Shown here piece after piece: positions 1 to 9,249 of a stretch of 34,430 nt of DNA. The translations under genes and the position numbers were made by a program. A model generated the notes under the pieces. That model searched no databases, was not told the DNA's origin, and saw only the letters and a program-made list of their open reading frames with translations. Within the stretch, counting starts at the first letter, position 1; each line of letters starts with the position of its first letter. This stretch comes from Candidatus Mediterraneibacter norwichensis (lineage in GTDB: Bacteria > Bacillota > Clostridia > Lachnospirales > Lachnospiraceae): assembly GCA_019112765.1 (NCBI GenBank), contig DXIU01000006.1, forward strand, positions 1 through 34,430, read 5' to 3'.

Positions 1-1029
1 AATTCCTAAAACAGCCGCATACCAGCTCAGGCTGCAGGAGATCCTCATTGGTTCATAGTCAGTAAGCCCCAGTTCCCCGTATGGCTGAGCAGCAACTGCC
101 GTAACCACGGAAGTCAGGACGCCGCCGATAATGCCGGGAATGGCTGCAAAGCCGGCATAATGACGTGCTAACTGCGCTCTGGTGTACCCCATGGCAGAAA
201 GCGTTCCGATCATCTGCTGCTCTGTCTTTACCTTTCTGCTGATAATGATGCAGATCAGCGCCACCGCCACAAGAGGCAGGATGCACAGAAGCATCCACGA
301 CATGATCAGAAACATTTCCGCCTGTGAGCGTACCATCACAATTCGCTGGTTTTCTTCCGCTGCTGTATAGCTGTTCATATGATATTTCTCATTGACGGCC
401 CTGCGGAAATCTGTATCGTCATTTCCGCTATATCTGACCAGATACTGGCAGTCCGTCTTTCCCAGTTCTGCAAAGTCTTCCTCAGACATATAGGCAAGAA
501 AAAAAGTGGAGATATTCTTATATGAGTCGCCCTCATTTTCGAGCAAGTACAGATAGTCCGGCCGCTGGAAGAAACCGGTCACCGTGTAGTCTTCTTCTCC
601 GATCCTGATCTGATCTCCTATAGAGATGTCCATATTGACCGCATAGCCTTCGGACAGGATCACCTCGCCTTTTTCATCTGCATCCTTTCCTTCTGTCACA
701 TCGTAGAGATCCACTTTCCGTGTCTTATGGAATACCCTTGCAGTAGTTCCGCCGGTATCAATATTTATATAGGACTGTGCTTCCAACGTAATCCCATACT
801 CTTCTTCCAGATCCTCAATATCCGATTCCGGGATCGGGATATAGGTCGTAAAATGAGCATCCTCCAGCTTCTGTTTTTCAAAAAATTCATCTGCAAAGTC
901 CAGAATTGCATTTCCCGCAATGTGAAACAGGAAAAACAGAAAGAGCGCCGCCATCGTCAGTACGGTGGAGGCTATATAAAACGACAAATTCTGCCGGATA
1001 TTCCGGACGTATCTTCTCCTCAGTTTCAT
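1..1029 (-). CDS. ABC transporter permease, FtsX/MacB-like (C-terminus runs off the window)
   Basis: Minus-strand frame open from ATG at 1029 to the window edge: MKLRRRYVRNIRQNLSFYIASTVLTMAALFLFF...KVKTEQQMIGTLSAMGYTRAQLARHYAGFAAIPGIIGG; directly downstream of a LolD-type ATPase gene. Absent from the ORF track because no stop lies in the window. Confidence 0.85.
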   Translation of the reverse strand, partial: MKLRRRYVRNIRQNLSFYIASTVLTMAALFLFFLFHIAGNAILDFADEFFEKQKLEDAHFTTYIPIPESDIEDLEEEYGITLEAQSYINIDTGGTTARVFHKTRKVDLYDVTEGKDADEKGEVILSEGYAVNMDISIGDQIRIGEEDYTVTGFFQRPDYLYLLENEGDSYKNISTFFLAYMSEEDFAELGKTDCQYLVRYSGNDDTDFRRAVNEKYHMNSYTAAEENQRIVMVRSQAEMFLIMSWMLLCILPLVAVALICIIISRKVKTEQQMIGTLSAMGYTRAQLARHYAGFAAIPGIIGGVLTSVVTAVAAQPYGELGLTDYEPMRISCSLSWYAAVLGI

Positions 1030-1041
1030 TCTGCTCCTCCT

Positions 1042-1740
1042 CTACAGTTCCAGCTCTTCCGCCGGAATCTTCCTTTCATTGAATACGCTCTTCTCAACTC
1101 TGCCGTCCCGGATTCGTATGATCTGATCTGCCATCTTCGCGATTGCCTCATTATGGGTAATGATCACGACTGTGGTGCCGTACTGCCGATTCATCTTCTC
1201 CACGAACTGCAGGACCTTTTTAGAGGATCGGGTATCCAGGGCACCGGTCAGTTCATCACAGAGCAGCAGCCTGGGATTTTTGATCATGGCTCTTGCAATG
1301 GCCGCCCTCTGCTGCTGGCCGCCGGAAAGCTCCCGTGGAAAGCGTCTGCGGTACTGCTCCAGTTCAAGTGCTCCCAGCACCTCGCTCAGATCAAGAGGAG
1401 ATTCTGAGATATCTGATACTACCTCGATATTCTCCTCAACTGTCAGGTCCCGGATCAGATTATAGAACTGGAAGACAAATCCCACCTCTCCTTTTCTGTA
1501 CAAGGTACGTTCCTTTGGCGTCAGTCCGATCAGACTTCTTCCCTCTATGGTCAATTCTCCGGCATCCAGCGTATCCAGGCCGCCCAGCATGTTCAATATT
1601 GTACTCTTTCCGGAACCGGAAGGTCCAAGAATCGCACAGATCTCCCCTTTTCCGATGACAAGATCTGCATGGTCCAGCGCATAGACCGCCGCCTCTCCTT
1701 CTCCGTATTTTTTTACCGCATCCTTTAAACAGATAAACAT
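1042..1740 (-). CDS. ABC transporter ATP-binding protein, LolD/MacB type
   Basis: Walker A GPSGSGKST, signature LSGGQQQRAAIARA, Walker B LLLCDELTGALD. Start at MFICLKD preferred (GGAGAG upstream). Confidence 0.93.
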   Translation of the reverse strand: MFICLKDAVKKYGEGEAAVYALDHADLVIGKGEICAILGPSGSGKSTILNMLGGLDTLDAGELTIEGRSLIGLTPKERTLYRKGEVGFVFQFYNLIRDLTVEENIEVVSDISESPLDLSEVLGALELEQYRRRFPRELSGGQQQRAAIARAMIKNPRLLLCDELTGALDTRSSKKVLQFVEKMNRQYGTTVVIITHNEAIAKMADQIIRIRDGRVEKSVFNERKIPAEELEL

Positions 1741-1755
1741 ATTTCTCTCCTTTCT

Positions 1756-1789
1756 TTTAAATAACATTATTATTTAAATGTTATTTAAA
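1756..1789. promoter_or_regulatory. 34-bp palindrome upstream of the ABC operon, candidate TetR operator
   Basis: TTTAAATAACATT-N8-AATGTTATTTAAA; contains AAATAACATTATTATTT, similar to AAATAACACCGTTATTT upstream of the adjacent TetR gene. Confidence 0.6.
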
Positions 1790-1810
1790 AAGGACCCGAA
1801 GGTCCTTTTT
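1787..1810 (-). terminator. Rho-independent terminator of the TetR gene (possibly bidirectional)
   Basis: AAAAAGGACC-cgaa-GGTCCTTTTT, 4 bp after the TetR stop on the minus strand. Confidence 0.75.
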
Positions 1811-1813
1811 CAT

Positions 1814-2518
1814 TCATCTTTCTCTTATAAAATCTGTTAAGTTGCCTTTGTGCAGTAGCGCATAAAATCCGCCCCGCATGAAGCGTACCATATTTCTTGC
1901 CTGCATTTCCGCCTCTCTTTCTTCTGTCTCATGCTTGATCAGATAAAAGACCATATCAACCTGTAAATGAGAAAACCAGTGGATTGTATCAGCCGTAAAT
2001 TCCGGCACTTCCTCATTGCTGCTTTTATCTCCGATTTTCTCTCCGGTTCCTTCTCCGATTCCTTCCCGAATCAGAGCCGCCACTGCTTTCCCCTGGGCGT
2101 CAATCTGCCCGATCAGCCGGTCAAAGAACGCAGCCACCGCCGGATGCTCCCTGTGGCCGAAGAGGATGGAACAGACTTTTCTATTCCGGTAATAATACCG
2201 CAGGAGCGCCAGGACTGCATTGACATCCTCTTCCTCTGCTTCCGGATTCAGAAGCTCTCTGCCGGCAGACGCACGCTCCCTCTCGTAATGCTCTCCCATG
2301 ACAGCATCAATATGATCCGTAACCGGCTTTATGACATTTTCAAAAAGATCGTCTTTATCTCTAAAGGAAGCATACAGAGCTCCCGTAGTCACGCCCGCCC
2401 GGGTACAGATCCTCCTGAGGGATGATTTTTCAAACCCATATTCGGCAAATTCTTCTGTGGCTGCTTTTAAAAGAGCCGCTCTTGTCTCTTCCGGTATATT
2501 TCCTGCTTTTCTTGACAT
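1814..2518 (-). CDS. TetR/AcrR family transcriptional regulator
   Basis: N-terminal HTH: TRAALLKAATEEFAEYGFEKSSLRRICTRAGVTTGALYASFRDKDDLFENVI. Confidence 0.92.
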   Translation of the reverse strand: MSRKAGNIPEETRAALLKAATEEFAEYGFEKSSLRRICTRAGVTTGALYASFRDKDDLFENVIKPVTDHIDAVMGEHYERERASAGRELLNPEAEEEDVNAVLALLRYYYRNRKVCSILFGHREHPAVAAFFDRLIGQIDAQGKAVAALIREGIGEGTGEKIGDKSSNEEVPEFTADTIHWFSHLQVDMVFYLIKHETEEREAEMQARNMVRFMRGGFYALLHKGNLTDFIRER

Positions 2519-2544
2519 CAGATCACCCCGCTGTGGACATTGTT

Positions 2545-2565
2545 ATAAATAACACCGTTATTTAT
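2545..2565. promoter_or_regulatory. Palindrome upstream of TetR gene, candidate autoregulatory operator
   Basis: ATAAATAAC-acc-GTTATTTAT, perfect 9-bp arms, 27 bp upstream of the TetR start. Confidence 0.6.
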
Positions 2566-2600
2566 TTTATACCGGATCTGCTTCTTTTTGTCAATCCTTC

Positions 2601-3182
2601 TTAACCGACTTCCGTAAACAACGGCGTGGAGTAATACCGATCCCCGGAATCCGGCAGCAGCGCCACAATCGTTTTCCCTTTATTCTCCGGTCTTCGCGCC
2701 AGTTCAACAGCTGCTCTCCGGCACAAAGCCTGCGCCGATTCCCTGAATCTTATGCTTTCCTGCCTTTCCTTCAGAGAGAACCGGAGAGCCTTCCGGTTCT
2801 ACAGCCGCGATGCTTATATCCGGGTTCTGTTCTTTTAAGTATTCTCCGACTCCTGTGATCGTTCCGCCGGTTCCCACTCCTGCCACAAAAATATCGATTT
2901 TTCCGTCCGTATCACGCCAGATCTCCGGACCGGTACCTGATCTGTGCGCCGCCGGATTCGCAGGATTTTCAAACTGTCCGGGGATAAAGCTGTCCGGGAT
3001 CTCTGCCGCCAGCTCCTGCGCCCTGGCAATAGCTCCTTTCATCCCCTTTGCCCCGTCCGTCAGCACCAGCTCTGCACCGTATGCCTTTAAAATATTTCTG
3101 CGCTCCACGCTCATAGTCTCCGGCATGGTCAGAATGATCCTGTAGCCTTTTGCCGCAGCGATTGCCGCAAGCCGCTCCTTCT
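2601..3182 (-). pseudogene. cysK: Cysteine synthase A remnant (5' truncated, internal deletion with frameshift)
   Basis: [47 protein letters not shown]...[17 protein letters not shown]...GIGAGFVPE then stop; the C-terminus [37 protein letters not shown] continues in another frame. N-terminal PLP-lysine part and the segment between GAGFVP and AAVELA are missing. Confidence 0.85.
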
Positions 3183-3260
3183 AAATATAAATTTACTTGC
3201 AGATTTTTAGCCTGAATTTATATTCTGTCTGTACATATTGCCTTCTGAGAGTCTGCAGCA

Positions 3261-4565
3261 TCACTCCGCTGCTTCAAACGCTGTGTCAAGCGCCGCGATC
3301 AGGTCGTCCGCCTTCTCGATTCCGACAGACAGCCGGATCGTATTCGGCCTGATCCCCTGCTCTTCCAGTTCCTGTGCCGTGCACTGGCTGTGAGTTGTTG
3401 TGGCCGGATGGATCACAAGTGATTTTACATCCGCCACATTTGCCAGCAGAGAAAAGATCGGCAGGTTATCAATAAATTTCTGTGCAGTCCCTGCGTCTCC
3501 CTTGATCTCAAAGGTAAAGATGGAGCCGCCGCCCTGCGGAAAATACTTTTCATACAGTGCATGGGTTGATTCGCTTTCCAGGGACGGGTGATGCACTGCC
3601 TCCACCTGCGGATGATTGGCCAGATATTTTACGACCTTCAGAGCATTTTCCACATGGCGCTCCACCCGAAGAGAGAGAGTCTCCAGTCCCTGCAGCAGAA
3701 GGAAAGCGTGGAACGGGGAAAGGGTAGCTCCTGTATCCCTCAAAAGGACTGCACGGATATATGTCGCAAAGGACGCTGCCGGAGCCGCATCTGTAAATGA
3801 AACACCGTGATAACTGGGATTCGGCTCTGAGATCCACGGATATTTTCCTGAACCTTTCCAGTCAAACCTGCCGCTGTCAATGATCACACCACCCAGAGCC
3901 GTGCCATGCCCGCCGATAAACTTTGTTGCTGAGTGCACCACGATATCCGCTCCGTGCTCAATCGGCCTCACCAGATACGGTGTGGCAAATGTAGAATCCA
4001 CGACAAGCGGAATCCTGTGTTTATGGGCTAGCTCTGCAAGATTTTCCAGATCCGCCACATTGGAATTCGGATTTCCCAGCGTTTCTACAAAGATTGCTTT
4101 CGTATTTTCCTGAATTGCCCTTTCAAATGCGCCCTCTTCTTCCGGATTCACAAATGTTGCCGTGATCCCGCCTGTAAGCGGCAGCGTATGAGCCAGAAGA
4201 TTGTAGGATCCTCCATATATCGTCTTAGAAGCAACAATGTGTTCGCCGGCCTTTGCCAGTGCCTGAAATGTATAGGTAATGGCCGCGGCTCCCGAAGCTG
4301 TTGCAAGAGCTGCCGTGCCGCCCTCCAGAGCCGCAATTCTCTGCTCAAATGCATCCTCCGTCGGATTCGTCAGTCTCCCGTATATGTTTCCCGAATCCTT
4401 CAGAGCGAAGCGGTCCGCCGCATGCTGACAGTCATCAAACACGAAAGATGCTGATGCATAGATCGGAACTGCTCTTGCCCCTGTTGCCGGATCCGGCTGC
4501 TCCTGCCCGATATGTACCTGTTTTGTCTCAAAGCTCCAGTTCTGTGAATTTCTGATGTCTGTCAT
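3261..4565 (-). CDS. metY: O-acetylhomoserine aminocarboxypropyltransferase/cysteine synthase (Cys/Met metabolism PLP enzyme)
   Basis: [45 protein letters not shown]...[24 protein letters not shown]...[20 protein letters not shown]. Start at 4565 supported by GGAGGA. Confidence 0.93.
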   Translation of the reverse strand: MTDIRNSQNWSFETKQVHIGQEQPDPATGARAVPIYASASFVFDDCQHAADRFALKDSGNIYGRLTNPTEDAFEQRIAALEGGTAALATASGAAAITYTFQALAKAGEHIVASKTIYGGSYNLLAHTLPLTGGITATFVNPEEEGAFERAIQENTKAIFVETLGNPNSNVADLENLAELAHKHRIPLVVDSTFATPYLVRPIEHGADIVVHSATKFIGGHGTALGGVIIDSGRFDWKGSGKYPWISEPNPSYHGVSFTDAAPAASFATYIRAVLLRDTGATLSPFHAFLLLQGLETLSLRVERHVENALKVVKYLANHPQVEAVHHPSLESESTHALYEKYFPQGGGSIFTFEIKGDAGTAQKFIDNLPIFSLLANVADVKSLVIHPATTTHSQCTAQELEEQGIRPNTIRLSVGIEKADDLIAALDTAFEAAE

Positions 4566-4674
4566 GCCAGTCTCCTCCATTTTCGTTCAATCGTATATTA
4601 AAACGATTATCGATGTATTATAGTTCTTTTTGCTGCTGGATTCATCCTATCACAGTATATGTATTCCTGCTAAT

Positions 4675-4716
4675 ACGCAAAAAAAATATCCGGTTATAGG
4701 TTCATCCTATAACCGG
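4675..4716 (-). terminator. Rho-independent terminator downstream of the alarmone synthetase gene
   Basis: Perfect 11-bp stem CCGGTTATAGG-ttcat-CCTATAACCGG followed on the minus strand by TATTTTTTTTT. Confidence 0.88.
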
Positions 4717-4723
4717 GCTCTTC

Positions 4724-5470
4724 TTACATAAAATTGATATCTATTTTCTTGAGCTTTTCATACAGCGCTTCCGCATCCGTAGTTTCTTCTTTGATATTGT
4801 CCATCTCTATCCGGATTTCCTGCATCGTCTCATCTATGTGCGCGATCTCATCTGCGCACTCTTTCAGACGGGCGATCACCTTCTCCGCATGTTCCACTTT
4901 TTTCTTGTATTTGATCTGATGCTCCAGACTCGCCCAGAAATCCATGGCAATGGTCCGGATCTGTACCTCCGCCTTTACTTCTTTCATAGACTCCGCAAAG
5001 AAGATCGGGACACTGACAATCAGATGAAGGCTGCGGTAGCCGTTCGGTTTCGGGCTGCTGATATAGTCTTTTCTCCTGATCAGCCGGATATCGTCCTGCT
5101 TTGTCAGCGCATCTGCCAGGAGATAAATATCATCAATATAGGAACATATCACCCGGATCCCGGCAATGTCGTTCAGGTTGTTCTCAATGTTCTCCCTTGT
5201 AGGAGGTATTCCCATCCTCGCCATCTTCTCAAGAATGCTTGTCTGACTCTTCAGCCGCGTCTCAATCGAGCTGATCGGGTTTCTCTTGTATCTGACCTCA
5301 AATTCCGTATCCAGGACCTCAAACTTTGTATTGATCTCCTTGATCGCGCAGGCATATCCCATCATAAGTTCTTTATAATCGAGAACACCGTCCAGAAGGT
5401 CCATTGCCTGCCCCATGATAAGATTTGTTCCGGCTCCTTCGGCAAGCTGAAGCCAGTTCTTTTTTTCCAT
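4724..5470 (-). CDS. GTP pyrophosphokinase family protein, small alarmone synthetase-like
   Basis: RelA/SpoT synthetase motifs: SIETRLKSQTSILEKM, NDIAGIRVICSYIDDIYLLADAL, RRKDYISSPKPNGYRSLHLIV, VQIRTIAMDFWASLEHQIKYKK; no HD hydrolase domain. Confidence 0.92.
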   Translation of the reverse strand: MEKKNWLQLAEGAGTNLIMGQAMDLLDGVLDYKELMMGYACAIKEINTKFEVLDTEFEVRYKRNPISSIETRLKSQTSILEKMARMGIPPTRENIENNLNDIAGIRVICSYIDDIYLLADALTKQDDIRLIRRKDYISSPKPNGYRSLHLIVSVPIFFAESMKEVKAEVQIRTIAMDFWASLEHQIKYKKKVEHAEKVIARLKECADEIAHIDETMQEIRIEMDNIKEETTDAEALYEKLKKIDINFM

Positions 5471-5911
5471 TGTTTCCTCCGTTCCGGCAGCATATCTGCT
5501 GTCTGTCTGATTCTGTACTCTGTTACTATTTTAGCGCATGAAACCGGAAGGCTCAATTAAATTACTCTAAAAAAATATTAACTGTCTCTTTTTAATTGCT
5601 GTTGATATATATTTTCTCGCCTGTAACCGTACTCTTCATTTTGGGAAAGAACTGCTGCAGGGTCTGGTCTGTAAAACATCTGTCCAGTATATACTCTATA
5701 TGGTTCTCTGCCGGTTTCTGCTGCTGCCGTTCATGCATCCGCAAAAGCGCGGCGCCTGCGGCTGTACACTTCACGAAAATCCAGGCCGGATGGTTCCATC
5801 TGTTATTCACCGTAAGGAGATGCAGAAGCACTCCGCCAAATCCCCATACACAGCTGATCGGAAAGAACAAGTCGCTGGTCCGGCTGGTAAAATCCTTCTG
5901 CCTTCAGCCAT

Positions 5912-6316
5912 TCAGCCTCGGGATTCTTCCATATACTCTGTCCCCGGTATCCTTACCTTTTTGGAATGGCAGAACCAGAGGCAGTCAAGAACAAGAGCAT
6001 CATACCAGTCAATAATCAGCCAGATCACATAGGAATCCCGGAATCCTTCCCAGAACGTATCTGCTCCATTAAACTGTTTCAGGATAAAAGTGAAGGCGAA
6101 CACAAAAACAAGCAGGGCGGCTCCCTTCCGAATGATGTCCGCCCTGGTAAAACGCTGTTCTCTTTTCTCGATCAAGCCCGACTCAATACATTTCTCCCGT
6201 ATGGCCGGGGGATAATCCCCCACTGATGTGAGGGGATTTTTCAGTGTCAGAGGCACGATCAGGATTGTGAATAACAGGATTCCGATCAGGCTTTCTATAA
6301 TGATTATCATATTCAC
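5912..6316 (-). CDS. Small membrane protein, possibly 3'-truncated
   Basis: TM helix near the N-terminus (IIIIESLIGILLFTILIVPLTL) and two further hydrophobic stretches (KGAALLVFVFAFTFIL; SYVIWLIIDWYDALVLDCLWF); ends abruptly at GTEYMEESRG with hydrophobic sequence in another frame just downstream. Confidence 0.5.
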   Translation of the reverse strand: MNMIIIIESLIGILLFTILIVPLTLKNPLTSVGDYPPAIREKCIESGLIEKREQRFTRADIIRKGAALLVFVFAFTFILKQFNGADTFWEGFRDSYVIWLIIDWYDALVLDCLWFCHSKKVRIPGTEYMEESRG

Positions 6317-6365
6317 TTCACCTTCAGTCTCACATAAAAACTTCTCGTTCTCCTAAATCATAATG

Positions 6366-6920
6366 TCAGTCTCCCAATGCCAGATGGATCATTTTGACCA
6401 TTCCAAACCGATCCGAGACATCTATGCTGATTTTTGTAATCAATTTTAACCCGTTTCGTTTGATAAACCCGTAGTACGGTTCATCCGCCAACACTCTGGC
6501 ATTGCCGCCCAAGGCGGAAACCAGAGCATTCGCTGCAAGATACGTTTCCCGCTCCGGTTCCGGCAACAGCCTGCGCCGGTATTTGATCACATCCGGAAGA
6601 TCCACAGCATACCAGCGGGTTTGCCCATTATCATTTCGGTCATACGTTGTCTCCAGACCGCACCCCAGCTGCACGATAGCGCCATCCGGCCTGCGCTTCA
6701 GGAAATCCCGAATATGCCGGTCCATATTGGCAGAACGGGATGCAGAAGCCAGCAGCGTATATTGGCTCTGTTTTCCTTTTTCCATCAGCCCGGAAGGCAA
6801 CTTTTCTTTTAATGAAAGCGCCTTTTTATCATATAAAATTTGCGGATGCATTTCACTGGCATAAATCCTTCCCAGCATAGGGATAAACATCGTATCTTCC
6901 ACCGTACCAAATCCAGACAT
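6366..6920 (-). pseudogene. Leucine carboxymethyltransferase (LCMT)-family methyltransferase, internally deleted in frame
   Basis: N-terminal LCMT features IVQLGCGLETTYDRNDNGQTRWYAVDLPDVIKYRRRLLPEPERETYLAA joined to a C-terminus NARVLADEPYYGFIKRNGLKLITKISIDVSDRFGMVKMIHLALGD; 184 aa versus 282 aa for the related gene at 8047-8895. Confidence 0.6.
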
Positions 6921-6929
6921 AATCCCACC

Positions 6930-7748
6930 TCACTTTCTTCCCACCAGCATCCTCGACTCGCCCAGCATCATCATGGCCGCCCGGCGGTGTGAGCCGAATA
7001 CTTCTCTGGCGGTGTCGATCAGGCGCACTTCCTCGTATCCCATATCCCGGAGTTTCTGCGCAAACGTCTCCATATCCCCGTACATCCTCGGTTTCATGTC
7101 ATCGTTGAGGGCGAAGACGCCGCCCTTTTTCAGCACCCGCAGTGTCTCCAGCAGCAGTTCCTGTTTATCCGCCCCGGTAATATTGTGATAAACATAATTG
7201 CTCACCACAGCGTCAAAAGATTCATCCGGGAAATCCAGCTTATTGGCATCGCCATGGCAGAAAGTACACCGGTCCCCTGCCCCTTCACTGGCTGCATTTT
7301 TCTCGCAGAGAGCCTGACTGTAATTGTAAACTGCATCCCAGTAATCAATTCCAACAACCTTTGTCTCCAGCCATGTCAGAGCTGCGCGGATGGATAATGC
7401 CCCTGAGCCGCAGCCTACATCCAACAGTGTACCACTTCCGTCATAATCCAGATATGAAAGTATAGTTTGGTGTACTCGCTCCATCATGCCGCCTCCGCCA
7501 AAGGCATACTGCCGCCGGATCCATGTGATCCAGCCAAGAAGCGCCAGAAGCCCCGCCACGATGATCATAAACAGGATGCCCAGAGCAGAAATATGGAACA
7601 CAGCAAATGACAGTACCGCCAGAAGCGCTGCCAGGGCCGTCAGCCCGCCCACCATATAAAACACCGGATTTGACATCCAGCTTCCATAGTCTTCACCGTG
7701 AGTGCCAAGATAAATTACATTCTGAGATTTGCCACGCTGATCAGTCAT
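6930..7748 (-). CDS. Membrane-anchored class I SAM-dependent methyltransferase
   Basis: Two TM helices then LLDVGCGSGALSIRAAL, VVGIDYWD, FPDESFDAVVSNYVYHNI. Start at 7748 supported by AGGAGGGTACTTATG. Confidence 0.88.
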   Translation of the reverse strand: MTDQRGKSQNVIYLGTHGEDYGSWMSNPVFYMVGGLTALAALLAVLSFAVFHISALGILFMIIVAGLLALLGWITWIRRQYAFGGGGMMERVHQTILSYLDYDGSGTLLDVGCGSGALSIRAALTWLETKVVGIDYWDAVYNYSQALCEKNAASEGAGDRCTFCHGDANKLDFPDESFDAVVSNYVYHNITGADKQELLLETLRVLKKGGVFALNDDMKPRMYGDMETFAQKLRDMGYEEVRLIDTAREVFGSHRRAAMMMLGESRMLVGRK

Positions 7749-7789
7749 AAGTACCCTCCTTTCCTTTTCAACAGATTTAATCCTCGTTA

Positions 7790-8011
7790 CTATAGGCGTA
7801 TCGACAATACTCCCAGCCCTGCCTGGAGCGAAGCCATCACCGGGCAAAGGATCAGCGGCCACTGCAATAGATGTTCCGGCGCATCCTTGATAACTGATGG
7901 AGGATAACAGGGAAACATCAAACGTGGGTTATATATCGCTACAGCCACAGCGAACAGATTAAAACAGACTCCCATCATAATCCCATCCAAAACCATGCGT
8001 ATCCAGTTCAC
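7790..8011 (-). CDS. Short membrane protein, probably a truncated remnant
   Basis: MNWIRMVLDGIMMGVCFNLFAVAVAIYNPRLMFPCYPPSVIKDAPEHLLQW...; one clear TM segment, 73 aa, between two methyltransferase genes. Confidence 0.4.
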   Translation of the reverse strand: MNWIRMVLDGIMMGVCFNLFAVAVAIYNPRLMFPCYPPSVIKDAPEHLLQWPLILCPVMASLQAGLGVLSIRL

Positions 8012-8046
8012 TTTGCTTCCTCCCTCCGCAATATCCTTATCCGGCT

Positions 8047-8895
8047 TTATTCTTTGTCAAATTCTATCCGCACGATCTGCAAATGCAGCGGCCCATCGGC
8101 AATTTTAGCCATCAGGCGGTGAACGGGGTTGACGCCGGGCCCGGCCAGTTTCTGATATCCCTCCATATATCCGCGGCTGGAAACCTTTGAATTCTCTGCC
8201 CAGTCACCCAGCTCCTCCTCTGCATGTGCCACTGCAAAATAGGCTCCCACATCCTGGATGTCTGCCTGTTTCACCCATGTTTTCAGCATCAGCTTTACTG
8301 CTGTTTTTCCGGCAGCATCAAAAACCAGTCTCCCACCGGGAAAGCGCCCGGACATGGCAGCAACCATCGCCCGGACTGTCTCTGTCTGAAAATAATAAAA
8401 CACTCCTGCAGCAAACAGCACGGTTCCTTCTTTCGGGTCACTGTCAATCGCAGCCATCCATGCAGGATCATTCAGATCCAACGCCAGATTTTTCTCCCGC
8501 TCTCCTGCCGGAAGCAGACTGTTTCTTACCTTGATGACATCCGGCAGATCAATATTATATATTTTGCAGCTGCCATTATCACAGGTTCGTCCGGTGCAGT
8601 CCAGTCCACAGCCAAGATTGACCACAGCAGCATTTGGATGGGACCGCAGATAATCCCTTACTTCCCAGACCATATCCATCTGCCGCATCGCTGTTTCCAT
8701 TGCTCCGAACTCCTGCATCATCCCGGCCGACTTTTTCTCTAACTCAGAGAAATCGTAATCAATACGTTCCATCAATCCGGCTGCGTTCTTATCCTGAAAC
8801 AGATGCGGATACCTCTGAGAACACAACCACCGCCCATACAATGGGATGACCAGCGTTTCCCGCACTGTGTTTTTCTCTATTTTGTATTTTTTCAT
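8047..8895 (-). CDS. LCMT-family class I SAM-dependent methyltransferase
   Basis: HPNAAVVNLGCGLDCTGRTCDNGSCKIYNIDLPDVIKVRNSLLPAGEREKNLALDLNDPAWM, FAAGVFYYFQTETVRAMVAAMSGRFPGGRLVFDAAG. Confidence 0.85.
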   Translation of the reverse strand: MKKYKIEKNTVRETLVIPLYGRWLCSQRYPHLFQDKNAAGLMERIDYDFSELEKKSAGMMQEFGAMETAMRQMDMVWEVRDYLRSHPNAAVVNLGCGLDCTGRTCDNGSCKIYNIDLPDVIKVRNSLLPAGEREKNLALDLNDPAWMAAIDSDPKEGTVLFAAGVFYYFQTETVRAMVAAMSGRFPGGRLVFDAAGKTAVKLMLKTWVKQADIQDVGAYFAVAHAEEELGDWAENSKVSSRGYMEGYQKLAGPGVNPVHRLMAKIADGPLHLQIVRIEFDKE

Positions 8896-8944
8896 TGCTG
8901 CTCCTCGGAATATAACAATAAATTTAAGCTAGTTCTATAAGTTT

Positions 8945-8973
8945 ATCATAGTTAGTTTTAACTAACTTGTCAA
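8945..8973 (-). promoter_or_regulatory. Consensus sigma-70 promoter with TTAG-N6-CTAA operator filling the spacer
   Basis: Minus strand: TTGACA-AGTTAGTTAAAACTAAC (17 bp)-TATGAT, upstream of the 8895 start. Confidence 0.85.
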
Positions 8974-9016
8974 GAAATCACTCCCTGCTGATGACATTTC
9001 CGGCAGGACACTCCAA

Positions 9017-9221
9017 TCAGAGGAAATTTGCCGCAGCATTGCGCCCCACATTTCCCGCATTGACCTCATAAGCCGCGATCTTTCCTTCGGGGTTGACGAT
9101 AAATGTCCCCCTCTCTGCTACCCCATCCGCCCAGCACGTCTTCCTTTTTTACTTCTTTAAATACGTTATTATGATAAGCCTGCACACAGAACTCGCCGAT
9201 TTCTTTGTTGATTAATGACAT
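9017..9221 (-). pseudogene. ahpC: Peroxiredoxin (AhpC-type) remnant with internal deletion/frameshift
   Basis: AAGGAGGTTTTAATT-ATG then MSLINKEIGEFCVQAYHNNVFKEVKKEDVLGGW, followed in another frame by GVAERGTFIVNPEGKIAAYEVNAGNVGRNAAANFL-stop. The catalytic FYPADFTFVCPTE segment is absent. Confidence 0.82.
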
Positions 9222-9249
9222 AATTAAAACCTCCTTAAAATATTACTGG

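Noticed and set aside
727-1407. 226-aa plus-strand ORF
   Set aside because: Antisense to the FtsX permease and LolD-type ATPase genes; composition and lack of RBS indicate a shadow ORF.
4581-4680. Possible S-box/T-box type riboswitch upstream of metY
   Set aside because: Leader is short, with only small AT-rich dyads (ATCGT...ACGAT) and no recognisable riboswitch core or terminator before metY; the strong hairpin at 4690-4716 belongs to the upstream alarmone synthetase gene.
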